A DNA stretch of 64,000 nucleotides from Trichomonas vaginalis G3. Its lineage: Eukaryota > Parabasalia > Trichomonadida > Trichomonadidae. A program made the translations under genes and the position numbers. Position 1 is the stretch's first letter, and each line of letters opens with the position of its first letter. This document shows, in pieces, positions 10,247 to 20,919 of the stretch. The notes beneath the pieces are model-generated. The model was given only the letters and a program-made list of their open reading frames with translations, made no database searches and had not been told where the DNA came from. The stretch is from assembly GCF_026262505.1 (NCBI RefSeq), contig NC_067207.1, forward strand, positions 11,562,082 to 11,626,081. Direction: 5' to 3'.

Positions 10247-11179
10247 TATGTAACATTTCATATTGGATCTCTCCTTGGCATTGATGAGCTTATTACTGTT
10301 TATAAAACACAATACATTGATAAGTTTAAACTTGATGCTTCTAATTCCTTGGATTTACTTGATTACTATTTAGAAGTTTCATGTGAAGAAAAAATCAAAG
10401 AGTGTATTGATTGTGTTTCGCAAAATTTTTATCAAATTGATTTGAAACAACTACTTTCAAAAGCAGAAAAGTTTGGATTTGATATTCTTCAGAGAATAAT
10501 CGGTAATGAAAAACTCAAAATTGAAACAGAAGATTCATTGGCAACTTTTATTTTTTCATTAATTAAGAAGAAAAAATATTTCTATCCTTTATTTGAATGC
10601 CTCCAAATTGAGTTTTGCGACATTCAAATCATCAATAGTTTATTCGATCGGATTAATATTAATAACTATCAAATTGTTGCAAAGACATTTCGTGATGGGA
10701 TAATCAGGGCCAAAAGTATATTTAATAAAAATAGAGGTAGAGAATATCGCCAAAACTATTCTATGAGCGGGAATGTCATGTATACAGCACATCCTAATCA
10801 AAAAGTAACTGGACTTAATTCGATAAACAATTACTATGATAAAACATTATGTAAGATTGAAAACGAAACTAGAGATTGGTCAACCCTGAAATGGGTGATA
10901 AAGTCAAAGAATTCCATTTGTCCAACAGAATATTTTATTTCATCTGACACTCTTGAAACATGGAGACTGGAAGGAACTACAGTTAATGGAAGAATAGAAT
11001 TACTCCATGCAGTATGCAGGAAACCATTTGTCCCAGGAAAATTTGAAATGCGACGCTATCCACTTAAAACAAACAATAAATTCAAATCATTTAGAATCAT
11101 TCAAGAAGATTCTATATATCACGAACCTAAGAATTCTTTAGAAGTAAGTGTTTTCGATTTTTCAGGCATTATTTATTGA
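10247..11179 (+). pseudogene. BTB/BACK protein with discoidin-like C terminus, lacking its N terminus
   Basis: The frame is open from after the TAA at 10244-10246 to 11179 but has no ATG at a sensible start. The first residues (HIGSLLGIDELITVY) correspond to the end of the BTB domain in the trichomonad BTB family. A helical BACK-like region follows (LLDYYLEVSCEEKIKECI), then a C-terminal domain with YFISSDTLETWRLEG, FKSFRIIQ and LEVSVFDFSG, typical of the discoidin-like tail of BTBD9-type proteins. Intact relatives would start with about 90 more residues of BTB. The gene is therefore 5'-truncated and probably not expressed as a full protein. Confidence 0.6.
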
Positions 11180-11386
11180 TTTTTTACTATAAACATAACA
11201 TTTAATAAAACAACTCTATCAATGGAATAAAAAGCTTTTTTCATATTAATGAGCATCAATAAAAGGTGATAATTTTGATTGTTCTTATTCGAATAAATCT
11301 TGAGCAAATCCATTCGTATTAAAGGAAATTCCGAATTCAGAACTGATGAAATAAAACAATCTTGTAAGGGCTTCTTAAATAAAAAC

Positions 11387-13414
11387 TTAACCAAACTCAT
11401 CCAGAACAAGTTTCTGTAGCATCATTTTGGATTTTATAGTTTTCTGATCTTTTCGGATCTTATAGAAGCAAGTTAATATAACAACAATTGAGATAACAAC
11501 GATTCCGACCGTTGTTCCGATGATTATCTTAATAGTAAGACTAAGGCCTTTTTTATAAACTGGGCAAATACCTGATTTACGTGTGATCTTTTTACCACCA
11601 AATTTGTTTTTAGGGTAAATAAGAGAACACTGAACTGAATCGAATGACAATAAGTTTTTAAGGGAATCGCCATCAACTGTCGTATTTCCGCAGTAAATAA
11701 ATTCTTTGATTTTCGCGTTTGTAAATGAATCTTTTTCAATAGATGCAATGTTCGAATATATATGGATATGGAGATCTTGACTTCGAACGAATTGACTTGG
11801 AATTGAAATAGATCTATTATGATCATGTATTGTCAAGTTTCTCAAATGTTGACATGAATATAGAGAAGGTAATTCAGTTACTAAGTCTGAGTCAAACGTA
11901 ACATTGTAAATATTAGAATCGCCTACATATTTCAGTATTTCATAATTATTTGAACAAAAAACTAATTCTTGCAAATGATAAAGTTTGTCAAACACATCTT
12001 GAGCCATTGTCGCATTACAATTCATACAAATTGTGATTTTTTGCAAAGAAAATAAACTTCCAAATGCCATTGAACCAATTGTATGTAGATTCTCATGAAG
12101 AATTATTTCTTTCACTTGCATACAACTATTAAATGAATTGTTTCCGAGAATTTCTAATGACTTTGGTAAATCAATTCTAGATAACTTATTGCAATTATAA
12201 AATGCAGAATGATTTATTACTTGGAGAGATTCAGGAAAATTAATATGACTTAAACTACAACAATCTTTAAATGATCCATATCCAATATATTTTAATGTAT
12301 TTGGTAAAATAATTTTGCTTAGAAATCTGCAATCATGGAAGCAAAAATCATCGATTTCTTTTAATTGTGTATTTGTGAGATCGATTTCCTTTAAATTAGG
12401 GCATGAACCAAAAGAATATATTCCAATTTTTATTAAATTTGGAGAGCCAAAATAAACATTTTCTAGGGACTGACAACCTGCAAATGCATAATTTGATATT
12501 TCAACTAATTTTTCAGGTAATTGAATATATACTAATTTTTTACATGACATAGCGAATTCTTCTGGAATAACTGCAATTTTAATTCGTATATCAAGTGTAT
12601 ATAAATTTTCGCATCCAGCAAATATTCCGGTTGATAATCTAGGACTAATATCATAAAAATCAAACTCAACTTTAATAATATCAAAGCAATACATAAAACA
12701 ATATTCTCCAAGCGATTCCAATCGAGATCCAAATTTTATTTCTGTAATACCACTACATTGAAATGAATATGCTCCTATTTCATATATTGTTCTGAAGTTA
12801 AAATATATCAACTTTTCACAGTATGAAAAAGCTCTGTCTTCAACAATTAGTATATATCGTGAATTTCTGAGATATTGGAGATTTTTACACATTTCGAATG
12901 TTTTTTCTTTGATAATTTCAATGAATTTTGGTAAAACAACATCTTCTAGATTTAAACAATAGCGGAATGCTGATTTGCCAATTATTGTATAAGAAGAGTT
13001 GAAAATTACTGATGTGAGTTTAGTGCAATTTTCGAATGAAGAATCATCAATACGTTCTAAGTTTGCAGGAAATGAAAGTGTCATAATATTAGTGCAGTTG
13101 AAAAAAGAATAATTACCTATAACTTTCAATGAAATAGGGAATGAAATTGTTTTAAGATTTGAACAATTAAAAAAACATTTTTCGCCTATTTGTTGTAAGT
13201 TTGTTGGAAAATTCAGTTGTATAAGACTTTCACAATTTGCAAATGCTAGTTTTCCGATAGAAATAAGACTTTCTGGGAACTGAATGCTTTGAAAGTTTAT
13301 ATAACCCTGATATTCCGAATCTTTAATATCAGTAACACCTTCTTCAATGACAAGATTATCTCCATCATCGCACACTTTTGAAAATACCGACGCAAAAAAT
13401 AAGAAACAATACAT
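11387..13414 (-). CDS. BspA-like leucine-rich-repeat surface protein
   Basis: The protein has 675 residues. It begins with a short signal peptide (MYCFLFFASVFS) and is then almost entirely BspA-type leucine-rich repeats of 22-24 residues with the pattern IGxxSFxxCxxLxxIxLPxxLxxI. A transmembrane segment follows near residues 622-646 (IIIGTTVGIVVISIVVIL), then a basic cytosolic tail of about 28 residues ending LVLDEFG. In trichomonads this very large family is thought to act at the cell surface in adhesion to host cells or matrix. Start (ATG at 13414), signal and anchor are all intact. The next BspA-like gene, on the other strand, is broken. Confidence 0.9.
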   Translation of the reverse strand: MYCFLFFASVFSKVCDDGDNLVIEEGVTDIKDSEYQGYINFQSIQFPESLISIGKLAFANCESLIQLNFPTNLQQIGEKCFFNCSNLKTISFPISLKVIGNYSFFNCTNIMTLSFPANLERIDDSSFENCTKLTSVIFNSSYTIIGKSAFRYCLNLEDVVLPKFIEIIKEKTFEMCKNLQYLRNSRYILIVEDRAFSYCEKLIYFNFRTIYEIGAYSFQCSGITEIKFGSRLESLGEYCFMYCFDIIKVEFDFYDISPRLSTGIFAGCENLYTLDIRIKIAVIPEEFAMSCKKLVYIQLPEKLVEISNYAFAGCQSLENVYFGSPNLIKIGIYSFGSCPNLKEIDLTNTQLKEIDDFCFHDCRFLSKIILPNTLKYIGYGSFKDCCSLSHINFPESLQVINHSAFYNCNKLSRIDLPKSLEILGNNSFNSCMQVKEIILHENLHTIGSMAFGSLFSLQKITICMNCNATMAQDVFDKLYHLQELVFCSNNYEILKYVGDSNIYNVTFDSDLVTELPSLYSCQHLRNLTIHDHNRSISIPSQFVRSQDLHIHIYSNIASIEKDSFTNAKIKEFIYCGNTTVDGDSLKNLLSFDSVQCSLIYPKNKFGGKKITRKSGICPVYKKGLSLTIKIIIGTTVGIVVISIVVILTCFYKIRKDQKTIKSKMMLQKLVLDEFG

Positions 13415-13837
13415 TTTTATTTATCCGAGTATACTTCTGAAAAATTGAGAGGGAAATTAAAACAATTATCATCTAAGTTAAATAAACCAATTATTTTATG
13501 CAAAAATTGAAAATTAATTTGAATATCTTCTCAAAAAATTAGGAGGCCGATCAGAACTAAACTAAAAGTTTGCATGATGCTGAACTCATAACTTTAATCT
13601 GATATCAAGTTATTTTGCGCCTATAAGAGCACTTTCGCAATTATTTTATTCATATGGCATGAAATTGATAGATAAGAATGAATGGATCGCAAACACTAAT
13701 TTACTGGTATTTTCACTATGTAAATCCTGAGTTGCTTTTCTGATATTAATGAATATTCTAATCTCGGCATGCGATATGGCTAATGTTGGCTTATTAAATG
13801 CTATATTTTTGAAAAGTATGTTCAATTTAGAAAGATA
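13415..13837. other. divergent intergenic region between two BspA-like genes
   Basis: AT-rich with no gene. It carries the promoters of the two divergent BspA-like genes; the right-hand one has a clear initiator-like motif at 13838. Confidence 0.4.
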
Positions 13838-13842
13838 TCATT
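13838..13842 (+). promoter_or_regulatory. initiator-like motif TCATT before the broken BspA-like gene
   Basis: TCATTATAAATC lies 22 bases before the first codon of the BspA-like frame and matches the trichomonad initiator, supporting 13862 as the former start. Confidence 0.45.
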
Positions 13843-13861
13843 ATAAATCTTAAAAAAAAAA

Positions 13862-16130
13862 TTGTTTCTTTTCTTATTCTGCTTTACTTATTCAGCGAAA
13901 ATAGGATCTGTAATTTCCTATGAGAATGAAGCAGATCTTATATTTCTTATGGTAACATCAGAGAATACAGTTTCTCTTGGAACAAATAATACTCTCGGAA
14001 TTTCACAATATAATCACGATCCAGAATTATACTTAAGGCCTGAAGTCGAAATAGAAGGTCATAAATATAACATTACAGAAATTTCTGAGTCTGCTTTAAG
14101 TAATTTGGCATTTGAAAAAGTCTTAATTCCAAAATCTGTTAATAAAATCGGGCCCAGAGCATTCTTCAAGTCAAATATTACAGAACTAGACCTTTCTGCA
14201 ACAAATATTACCGAAATTCCAAGTTTTTGTTTTGCATATTCCAGAATTAAGAAACTATTGCTTCCTCAAACTATTCAGACAATATCAGAATGTTCATTTT
14301 CCATGACTACGCTCGTTAATTTTGTTTTTCCCAAAGACCTTGTTACAATCGGAACAAGATCTTTCGAATCCTCAGTGATTGACACAATTGATCTCAGCCA
14401 AACGTCTGTAAATCTTATTTGTCAATTCGCTTTCATAGGTTCCACACTCAAAACATTCATTTCTTCCCCTCTTTTACAGAAAATTGAACAATACGTTTTT
14501 GCATGCACTCCAATTCAATCATTGACCTTCTCAACCACATTATCTGAGCTTGGAAACCACTGTTTCTACGAATGCAAAGAATTAGAATCAATAGATTTAA
14601 GTCCAACAGTTATTTCCATTATTCCTGGCTTCTGTTTCAACAAATGCTCCAAACTTGCGAAGTGCTTGTTCCCTCTTACAGTTTCCATCATTCAAAACTT
14701 CGCTTTTTCTCAATCCGGAATTGCGAAAATTAATTTTCCTCCAAAACTCTCAGAAATACCTCGCTGCTGCTTCCTTCAGTGCTACAACCTCGAAGAAATC
14801 GATCTCTCGCACACAATCGTCAAATACATCGGTTCAGTCGCTTTTTCGAGTTGTAAACTTCTATCGTCCGTAAATTTCGGAAATAATTTAGATGATCGAA
14901 GAAGTTGCTTTTTCGAACACCTCATTGAGGACAATTGTTTTACCACATACTACTGATTACATTGGACTTGGTGCTTTCGCGTATTGCGATGAACTGTTGA
15001 GTGTTGATTTTTCAAAGACAAAAATCACGGGAATAGAAAAACAGACATTCTACAAAACTTCAAAACTCAAAGAAATAAAAATACCAAAATCTGTCACTTT
15101 TATCGGTGATGCTGCATTTTACATGTCAGATTTAAGAAAAATCAAATTTGATGCAAACATTTCATCGCTTGGAAAAATAAGTTTCTTCTGCTGTAAGAAT
15201 TTGATCTCTGCAGATTTCAGTCGTTGCCCTGTTAGAAAAATACATGACTTCACTTTTGCCAGGTGTCAGATTTTGTCAGAAATTATTTTACCAAGTTTAG
15301 TGAGAACCGTTGGTTTGTCTGTTTTCATGGACACAAAAATCACTTCATTCGAAGGTGGTCGAACGATACAAACCGTCGGACCAAAGTGTTTCATGAATTC
15401 AAAGCTGAAAAACTGTGATTTGTCAAGAACATCGATAACGGTTTTGCCAAGCCAAATATTTGCCAATTGTTCGGAATTGATTGATGTAAAACTTCCGCCT
15501 GTTTTGGAGTTTATTTCTCCATCATCGTTTACATCGACGGTTTTGACAAATTTGACATTTCCAAGGACATTGAAAACTATTGGTCCTCATTCATTTTTCG
15601 ATTGCCAAAAGATCGAAATTCTGAACTTTACAGATACTGTTTTATATGAGATTGGACATCATTCATTTTACAAGTGCAAATCATTGAAGACTCTTTTACT
15701 TCCTGACGCTGTTAAATACATTGGCGGAACTTGTTTCGGACACACGAATTTGACTGAATTAATAATGCCTAAAAACAAAGATTTTGTCTCTGTCGAAGGA
15801 GATGTTTTTAATCACCTTGGAACTGTTGTTAAACTGGACATGGAATACTTGGATATCGCTGAGATACAAAGCTTCCTTTTCATGAAGGATTTGAGTAGAT
15901 TGCAGTATTTATCACTTCCAAAGAAACTTGAATCAGTTTCAGACACAATTTTCGTTCCTTGTCCTAATTTAAAGTTTGTTTATTATGGTGGAATAAATGT
16001 AATGGACACTGTTCAACAGATTGACGGAGATGTTCCACTTATTTTTGTTTCTAAGGACTACCCTGATAATAGACTATTCGGAATCCACGCGAGAGTTATA
16101 AAGGACTCATCAGTCATGTTCTCTCAGTAA
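13862..16130 (+). pseudogene. BspA-like leucine-rich-repeat protein, start codon lost and frameshifted
   Basis: The frame opens at 13862 with TTG followed by a typical signal peptide (FLFLFCFTYSAKIG). No ATG is available, and one extra T in AATTGTTTC would turn an original ATG into TTG. BspA repeats (IGPRAFFKSNITELDLSAT style) continue to about 14890. One extra base near 14891 then shifts the frame: the first frame runs out at 14956, while the repeats continue cleanly from 14892 (IEEVAFSNTSLRTIVLP) to 16130. Together this would be one secreted or surface LRR protein of about 755 residues. No transmembrane segment follows the repeats, unlike the neighbouring gene. Two independent lesions argue for a pseudogene rather than a read error. 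Confidence 0.8.
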
Positions 16131-16165
16131 TATTAGATATTTTTATTTGTTATTTAATTATTAAA

Positions 16166-16309
16166 ATGATTGGTTGTATATTTATACTTTTTGCATCAAT
16201 AGCAATGAATGTATGTAATAACCTCCACTTTAAATTTTATCATGGTGCTAATTATAATATTCCCAAGAATACTTTCTTTGAGTATGATGAAAATAATTGT
16301 TCTATATGA
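16166..16309 (+). pseudogene. short frame with signal peptide, probable remnant of a secreted protein gene
   Basis: A 47-codon frame begins MIGCIFILFASIAMNVC, a good signal peptide, and stops after NNCSI. Protein-like sequence seems to go on in a neighbouring frame from about 16309 to 16479, suggesting a frameshift. It sits right after the broken BspA-like gene and may be the start of another decayed surface-protein gene. Confidence 0.3.
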
Positions 16310-16664
16310 AAATTCTGGTCGAATTTGGCTGCTTGAAACATAGTTTCATTAGATCCAATGTAAATATTGATTTATTTCTACAAGATATTATTCACAAATT
16401 GTCACATTTGAGTTTAAAAAAGCGAAAATTTCCTGCAAGATTTACATTTTTCATTTGCAGTTTCTTTTTGAATTTGTAACATAAACTCAATTGAATTCAT
16501 CTAAGACTTAAACATTCAACAAAGCTCAATATTCGAAATGAGTAGCATTGAAGCATATTTGTTTGTATTTATTAAAAAACTAATTGAAGTTTTATGGGAT
16601 ACAAACACATAAATTTTAAAATAAACAAACAAATAAAAAAATATATAAAAAAGTAAAAAGGGAG

Positions 16665-19157
16665 TTAATTTCTCTTTTGGTAGTAAATCGAGACAAGTTT
16701 TTGCTGCTGTGGCAAGAGCTGGTTGATGTAGTTGTCTCCGAGTTCCTGAGACTTGCATTTTATCTCTACAAAACACAAAACAGAAGATTTTCTGACAGAA
16801 CTCGATTCTGAGTTAATTCCGACTGTTGCCGTCTTTCCTATTGTTGGAGCAACAATCTGAACATTCTCCAGAGTGTTGCTAACAATAAGACGAGTCATCA
16901 TCGAAATTGACCTCTCTGCAGAATCAGAATTTGGGGATTCAAAGACAATCGATGATAAACTAGACACAAGATCCTTCAGACCATTCTTAGAGTTAAAAAT
17001 AGCTGCAAGAACGTTATCTTTTGGCTTTGAATCAGGGATTTTAAGTAATTCTTCCAAAATTACTTGAAATCCAAGAGTTCCATGCTTCTTTATAATCTTT
17101 GCGATCATAACAAGCGTTGTATTTGGGTCTTTATGCTGAATAAGCGACTCATTGAGAGATTGAAACACAATTCCATAAAAATCATTGTAATCTCCAATAT
17201 TTTCATGCTTGGTACAGAATTTCTCAACTTCAGAAAGCCATTTATCATGGTTTTTCTCAGAATATTTTGGAAAATCTGCAGCTTCATTTTGATTTGAGGT
17301 CGTAGAAGCAGTTTCCTTAGGTATTGCACCTGGTACGTACGATTTGATGAAGTTGGTAAATGAATCTTTCTCAGACGGAGGCAAATTCTTCACAAAATTG
17401 TCAAATGCGGGTCTATTTCCATTAAAAATGCTTCTTAGGATCTCTCCGGCCGAGTGCCTTGAACTTACTTCGGATGAGTGACTTGTTTCAAGCACAATAT
17501 GGAGCAGTCTTTGAATTAAATTGTTGTCTGATAATGAAGCATTTTTTGCCAAAGAATTGGCCAGTAGTAATAACTCCGGGGATAGGCTCTGCTGTTCCAT
17601 TATACCATTTATTACGTCCGAAGGAGGGAAGATTTCGGGGATATGACCTAATAAATTTCTTGCAGTCTTTTGGAGCTCTCTGTTGTTCGCATTCTGGGTT
17701 GTTCTCAACAGGAGAGTAATTATTTTCGGCAAAACATTGGAAAAATATGTTGCAAAAGCATCTAATAAATCTGATAAAATATTAAATGCGATTTTCTGTA
17801 TTTCTGAGTTCTTATTCAGGCAGCTTTGCAATACTGTAGTACCGATTGAAGCAATATCATCTCGTAAATCTTCAATATGACCTGATTTAATTTCGATTTT
17901 TATTTTATTCAGGAATTTCTTCTCATCTCCATCAAATGAGTAAGTTCTCTTGATAACATTCGATTGTCTATGCTTCTCTTCGTCTGTTCTCGTTTCGGAT
18001 ATTGTAGATCTGTGAGAATCTGGCGGAGTTGGCAATTTTCCAAGTCTCTTGTTCTGATGGTTTGATTTAACCGATGAAGAACGGTTTGGTCGTGTCTCTA
18101 CCTTATGATGTAACACAGGAATTGATGATTTCGTTGAAGATGGCTGTTTAATTATTTTTCTTGGAGTTTCTGAACGATTTTTCGTTGGAATTCTTGATTC
18201 TTTCTCTTCCATGTTGTGTTTCTTTTGCTTTGCGAACTCCTGCAGCTTCTGTTTTTGCTGTTCTCTTAGTAATTCTTTGTTTTTGTTGATTTGATCTTTT
18301 TGATCTGGTTCTTTCTCTGTATTTATCTCACGTGGTGCTGGTCTTTGTACTTTCTTGTATACACGAGTCTCTGTTCTTGGCGTTGGTTCTGCTGATTCGA
18401 TGGCTTTTTTGGTTCTTTCGTCGATTTTCGATAAAATCGATTGGTATCTCGATGGATTTGTTTGGCCGAGGTTTCTGACTGCATTTCTTGCAAAGATTCT
18501 CGTTTCTGATGATGCATCCGCTAAATATTTTATAATAATTTGCTCAAATTTATCAAAAGAAGACTCTAAAAGCTCAGAAGGCCATATGGAGCAGATTATA
18601 GAGATTGACTCGGATGCAACAGCTCTCTGCGTTGCTCCTTTAGAGTTACACAAATCAAAAATTGATAATAAAACTTTTTTTGATGGAGAATTAGTAACAA
18701 TCGACAATACAGCAAACTTAGTACTATCAGCAATGATCTGTGTACCATGTCCAAATAGAGAAGAGAGAGGTCCGATGTAATCTCCAAGAAGATCAAACGA
18801 AGATCCTGTTTCTTTTGCAAGTTGAGCAATAAAAAGGCATGCTCGCTTTAGTAATGCACTTCGTAAGTTAGTTGCTGCAGATATTAGCCCATGATATATT
18901 GATGGAAGTCCTTTTTTAAAGGATGTATATTCTAAAGCACCACCTTTAACAAGTCCCATACCTCTATTAATGAATTCTACTTGTGTATCCCATTCTTGTC
19001 GTTCGTCTATTTTTTGAATTAGTTGATCTAACTCAGTTTCTGCTTCTTTTTCAGAATTTACTTGTATAGGTTCTATGTCATCATCTGGATGATTAAACTC
19101 TTCTCGTGTTTGCTCTGTTATGTCATTAGTTGATGGAATTTTTGATGGTTTATTCAT
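16665..19157 (-). CDS. CLASP-family TOG-domain microtubule-associated protein
   Basis: The protein has 830 residues from the ATG at 19157; fifteen codons upstream are open but start with TTG. TTTCATTAT just before the ATG is initiator-like and favours this start. Residues about 50-260 form a CLASP N-terminal TOG array of HEAT repeats, with typical stretches such as LLKRACLFIAQLA and RIFARNAVRNLG. A basic Ser/Lys/Arg-rich linker (about 275-420) follows, as in CLASPs that bind microtubule lattice and EB proteins, and two more helical-repeat blocks (about 430-580 and 640-820) make up the C-terminal part. CLASPs promote microtubule rescue and spindle attachment. In trichomonads this could serve the axostyle, flagellar roots or extranuclear spindle. 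Confidence 0.8.
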   Translation of the reverse strand: MNKPSKIPSTNDITEQTREEFNHPDDDIEPIQVNSEKEAETELDQLIQKIDERQEWDTQVEFINRGMGLVKGGALEYTSFKKGLPSIYHGLISAATNLRSALLKRACLFIAQLAKETGSSFDLLGDYIGPLSSLFGHGTQIIADSTKFAVLSIVTNSPSKKVLLSIFDLCNSKGATQRAVASESISIICSIWPSELLESSFDKFEQIIIKYLADASSETRIFARNAVRNLGQTNPSRYQSILSKIDERTKKAIESAEPTPRTETRVYKKVQRPAPREINTEKEPDQKDQINKNKELLREQQKQKLQEFAKQKKHNMEEKESRIPTKNRSETPRKIIKQPSSTKSSIPVLHHKVETRPNRSSSVKSNHQNKRLGKLPTPPDSHRSTISETRTDEEKHRQSNVIKRTYSFDGDEKKFLNKIKIEIKSGHIEDLRDDIASIGTTVLQSCLNKNSEIQKIAFNILSDLLDAFATYFSNVLPKIITLLLRTTQNANNRELQKTARNLLGHIPEIFPPSDVINGIMEQQSLSPELLLLANSLAKNASLSDNNLIQRLLHIVLETSHSSEVSSRHSAGEILRSIFNGNRPAFDNFVKNLPPSEKDSFTNFIKSYVPGAIPKETASTTSNQNEAADFPKYSEKNHDKWLSEVEKFCTKHENIGDYNDFYGIVFQSLNESLIQHKDPNTTLVMIAKIIKKHGTLGFQVILEELLKIPDSKPKDNVLAAIFNSKNGLKDLVSSLSSIVFESPNSDSAERSISMMTRLIVSNTLENVQIVAPTIGKTATVGINSESSSVRKSSVLCFVEIKCKSQELGDNYINQLLPQQQKLVSIYYQKRN

Positions 19158-19202
19158 ATAATGAAAACGTTTTAATTCTTTTATAGCGGCGTGCAGCGCC
19201 AA

Positions 19203-19664
19203 TGAATAAATTTATTAATTTTTTCGAGTTATAACAGGAATAATTCATGAGATATGCATATTTTGAAAATTTGGTGCTCAAATCTTTGAAATTAAAAGAT
19301 AATTTTTTGAAAGTGTGTGTTAAATGATCTCAAAGTAAGGCACAATACTTTCAGATACATACAAAAAGAAAAATTGTACACAGTAGAAAGTAACTCTTTT
19401 AGTTTGTGATCCAAGCCCTTTTAATTCTCTGTAATGAATTATTTTCTAGTGAAGATGTTAATTGAAAGTTCAAATTCTGGCATATTTCTCATTAAATCAT
19501 GATATACTTATCGAAATTTTAAAAATTATTAAAATAAGTTCAAATTTATCATTTTTAAACAATATAGTTGGTGCTTGACTGTGTGATTAAAATTTTTTCA
19601 AAAATTGGTGATGATTACTAAAAAATATAATAAATTTTTTTTTATTTACATAAAGTTGTAGAGA
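19203..19664. other. intergenic region, nothing recognised
   Basis: About 460 bases of AT-rich sequence with no gene. It separates the CLASP start from the end of the tail-anchored protein gene on the same strand. Confidence 0.4.
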
Positions 19665-20690
19665 TTAAGCGCGTTTGATGAACTTCTTAAAACCAAAGTA
19701 AGCAGCTCCGATCACTGCGCCAACGATTCCGACAGAGATTGCGATATCTACCCAAGGAGATTCTTGGTTTTCTGATTTCTGTATTTGTTCGATCTTTTCA
19801 CTTGTGTTTCTGACCACTTTAATCGTGTTTGTATCCATTCCCATACTAGATGCCAAACTTTCCATGAGTTTCATGCCTTTTACCTCATCAACTTTGATTG
19901 GGCCACCACCAACGAGGTAGAGCTTGGCCAAATTGCCGATTGCGTCGTTGTCTCCGTGAGATGCTGCGTCACATAAGACGTTTTCGGCTAATTCGTAGTG
20001 CGGGAAAGGAAGTCCTTCATCTATAAGAAGTGTTGCTAACGAAATCATACATATTTGGTCTATATTTAATAAAACTGCATTCGCTAACCAATAAATAGCT
20101 TCATTTGTCCTCTTCTGCGTTATCAGGAACCTTCCTAAGAAGTGGGGAGCTGTAGTGCAGCCGTCTAAAGCAGCTTTTGTCAGCCATTTGATTCCATATT
20201 CGATGTTGTTAAGAGAAATCGCAAGCATTCCGAGGAAATACGATGAAAGAGAATCAATACTATCACCCCCACGAATGATGGTTGGGAAATGAGTATGCGT
20301 TTGAATTTTTATTGTAGTCATAATACGATTTCTATCGAAATTAATGATATCTACTTCATCCCAGAAGTTGCCTGAAATGGCTTTGGATTTGATGAGCTTA
20401 GAAGTAACTTCAACGGGCTCATCTTCTGGAATAGAAATGTAAATAGTAATAATTCCGTCGTTTTCAAGCCAATAGTATGGATAATCGTGTTCGGATCCGA
20501 GTAATGGTCCGTGAACCGCTAAGTCTGGCCTTGGAAGTTGAGCAGATTTTAGAAATTTTTCCCATTCTGATTGATTAATTTCAGGATTTTGGACAAATTT
20601 TCTATACTGCTGAACAATTGTCTTGTACTCGGTCTCATAAGACTCAATTTTCGTTGTCGGAGTGTATTGTTCATATTCTTGTTGAGACAT
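19665..20690 (-). CDS. tail-anchored protein with CS-like and Sel1-type repeats
   Basis: The protein has 341 residues. Residues about 70-150 look like a CS/p23-type beta-sandwich (YYWLENDGIITIYISIPE, then NRIMTTIKIQT). Residues about 160-280 are Sel1-like helical repeats (GIKWLTKAALDGCTTAPHFL and LAENVLCDAASHGDNDAIG). The C terminus is a single hydrophobic helix (AISVGIVGAVIGAAYFGF) followed by the basic tail KKFIKRA. There is no signal peptide, so this is a tail-anchored protein facing the cytosol. A moderately hydrophobic anchor with a basic end is typical of the mitochondrial outer membrane, so hydrogenosome outer membrane is a reasonable guess, with ER as the alternative. A chaperone-docking or import-receptor role would fit but is inference. 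Confidence 0.6.
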   Translation of the reverse strand: MSQQEYEQYTPTTKIESYETEYKTIVQQYRKFVQNPEINQSEWEKFLKSAQLPRPDLAVHGPLLGSEHDYPYYWLENDGIITIYISIPEDEPVEVTSKLIKSKAISGNFWDEVDIINFDRNRIMTTIKIQTHTHFPTIIRGGDSIDSLSSYFLGMLAISLNNIEYGIKWLTKAALDGCTTAPHFLGRFLITQKRTNEAIYWLANAVLLNIDQICMISLATLLIDEGLPFPHYELAENVLCDAASHGDNDAIGNLAKLYLVGGGPIKVDEVKGMKLMESLASSMGMDTNTIKVVRNTSEKIEQIQKSENQESPWVDIAISVGIVGAVIGAAYFGFKKFIKRA

Positions 20691-20919
20691 TTTTTTTCTA
20701 GAAAAAAAAATTTCGAATTTTCAAAAAACCGCCCGAAAATTTTCGTCATTTCAGTGATCTTTAAATTGATTTTAGCATCACATTATAATTACTAATGTTT
20801 TTGTTCGATAGATCCTTGGTTGTTTGGACAAAATCTAAATTGGCCGAACCAATTATGGAGGATCGGAGCGTGTAAAGAAAAATTTGTGTTTCATTAGTAT
20901 GTAAAGATATTATTTCGTA

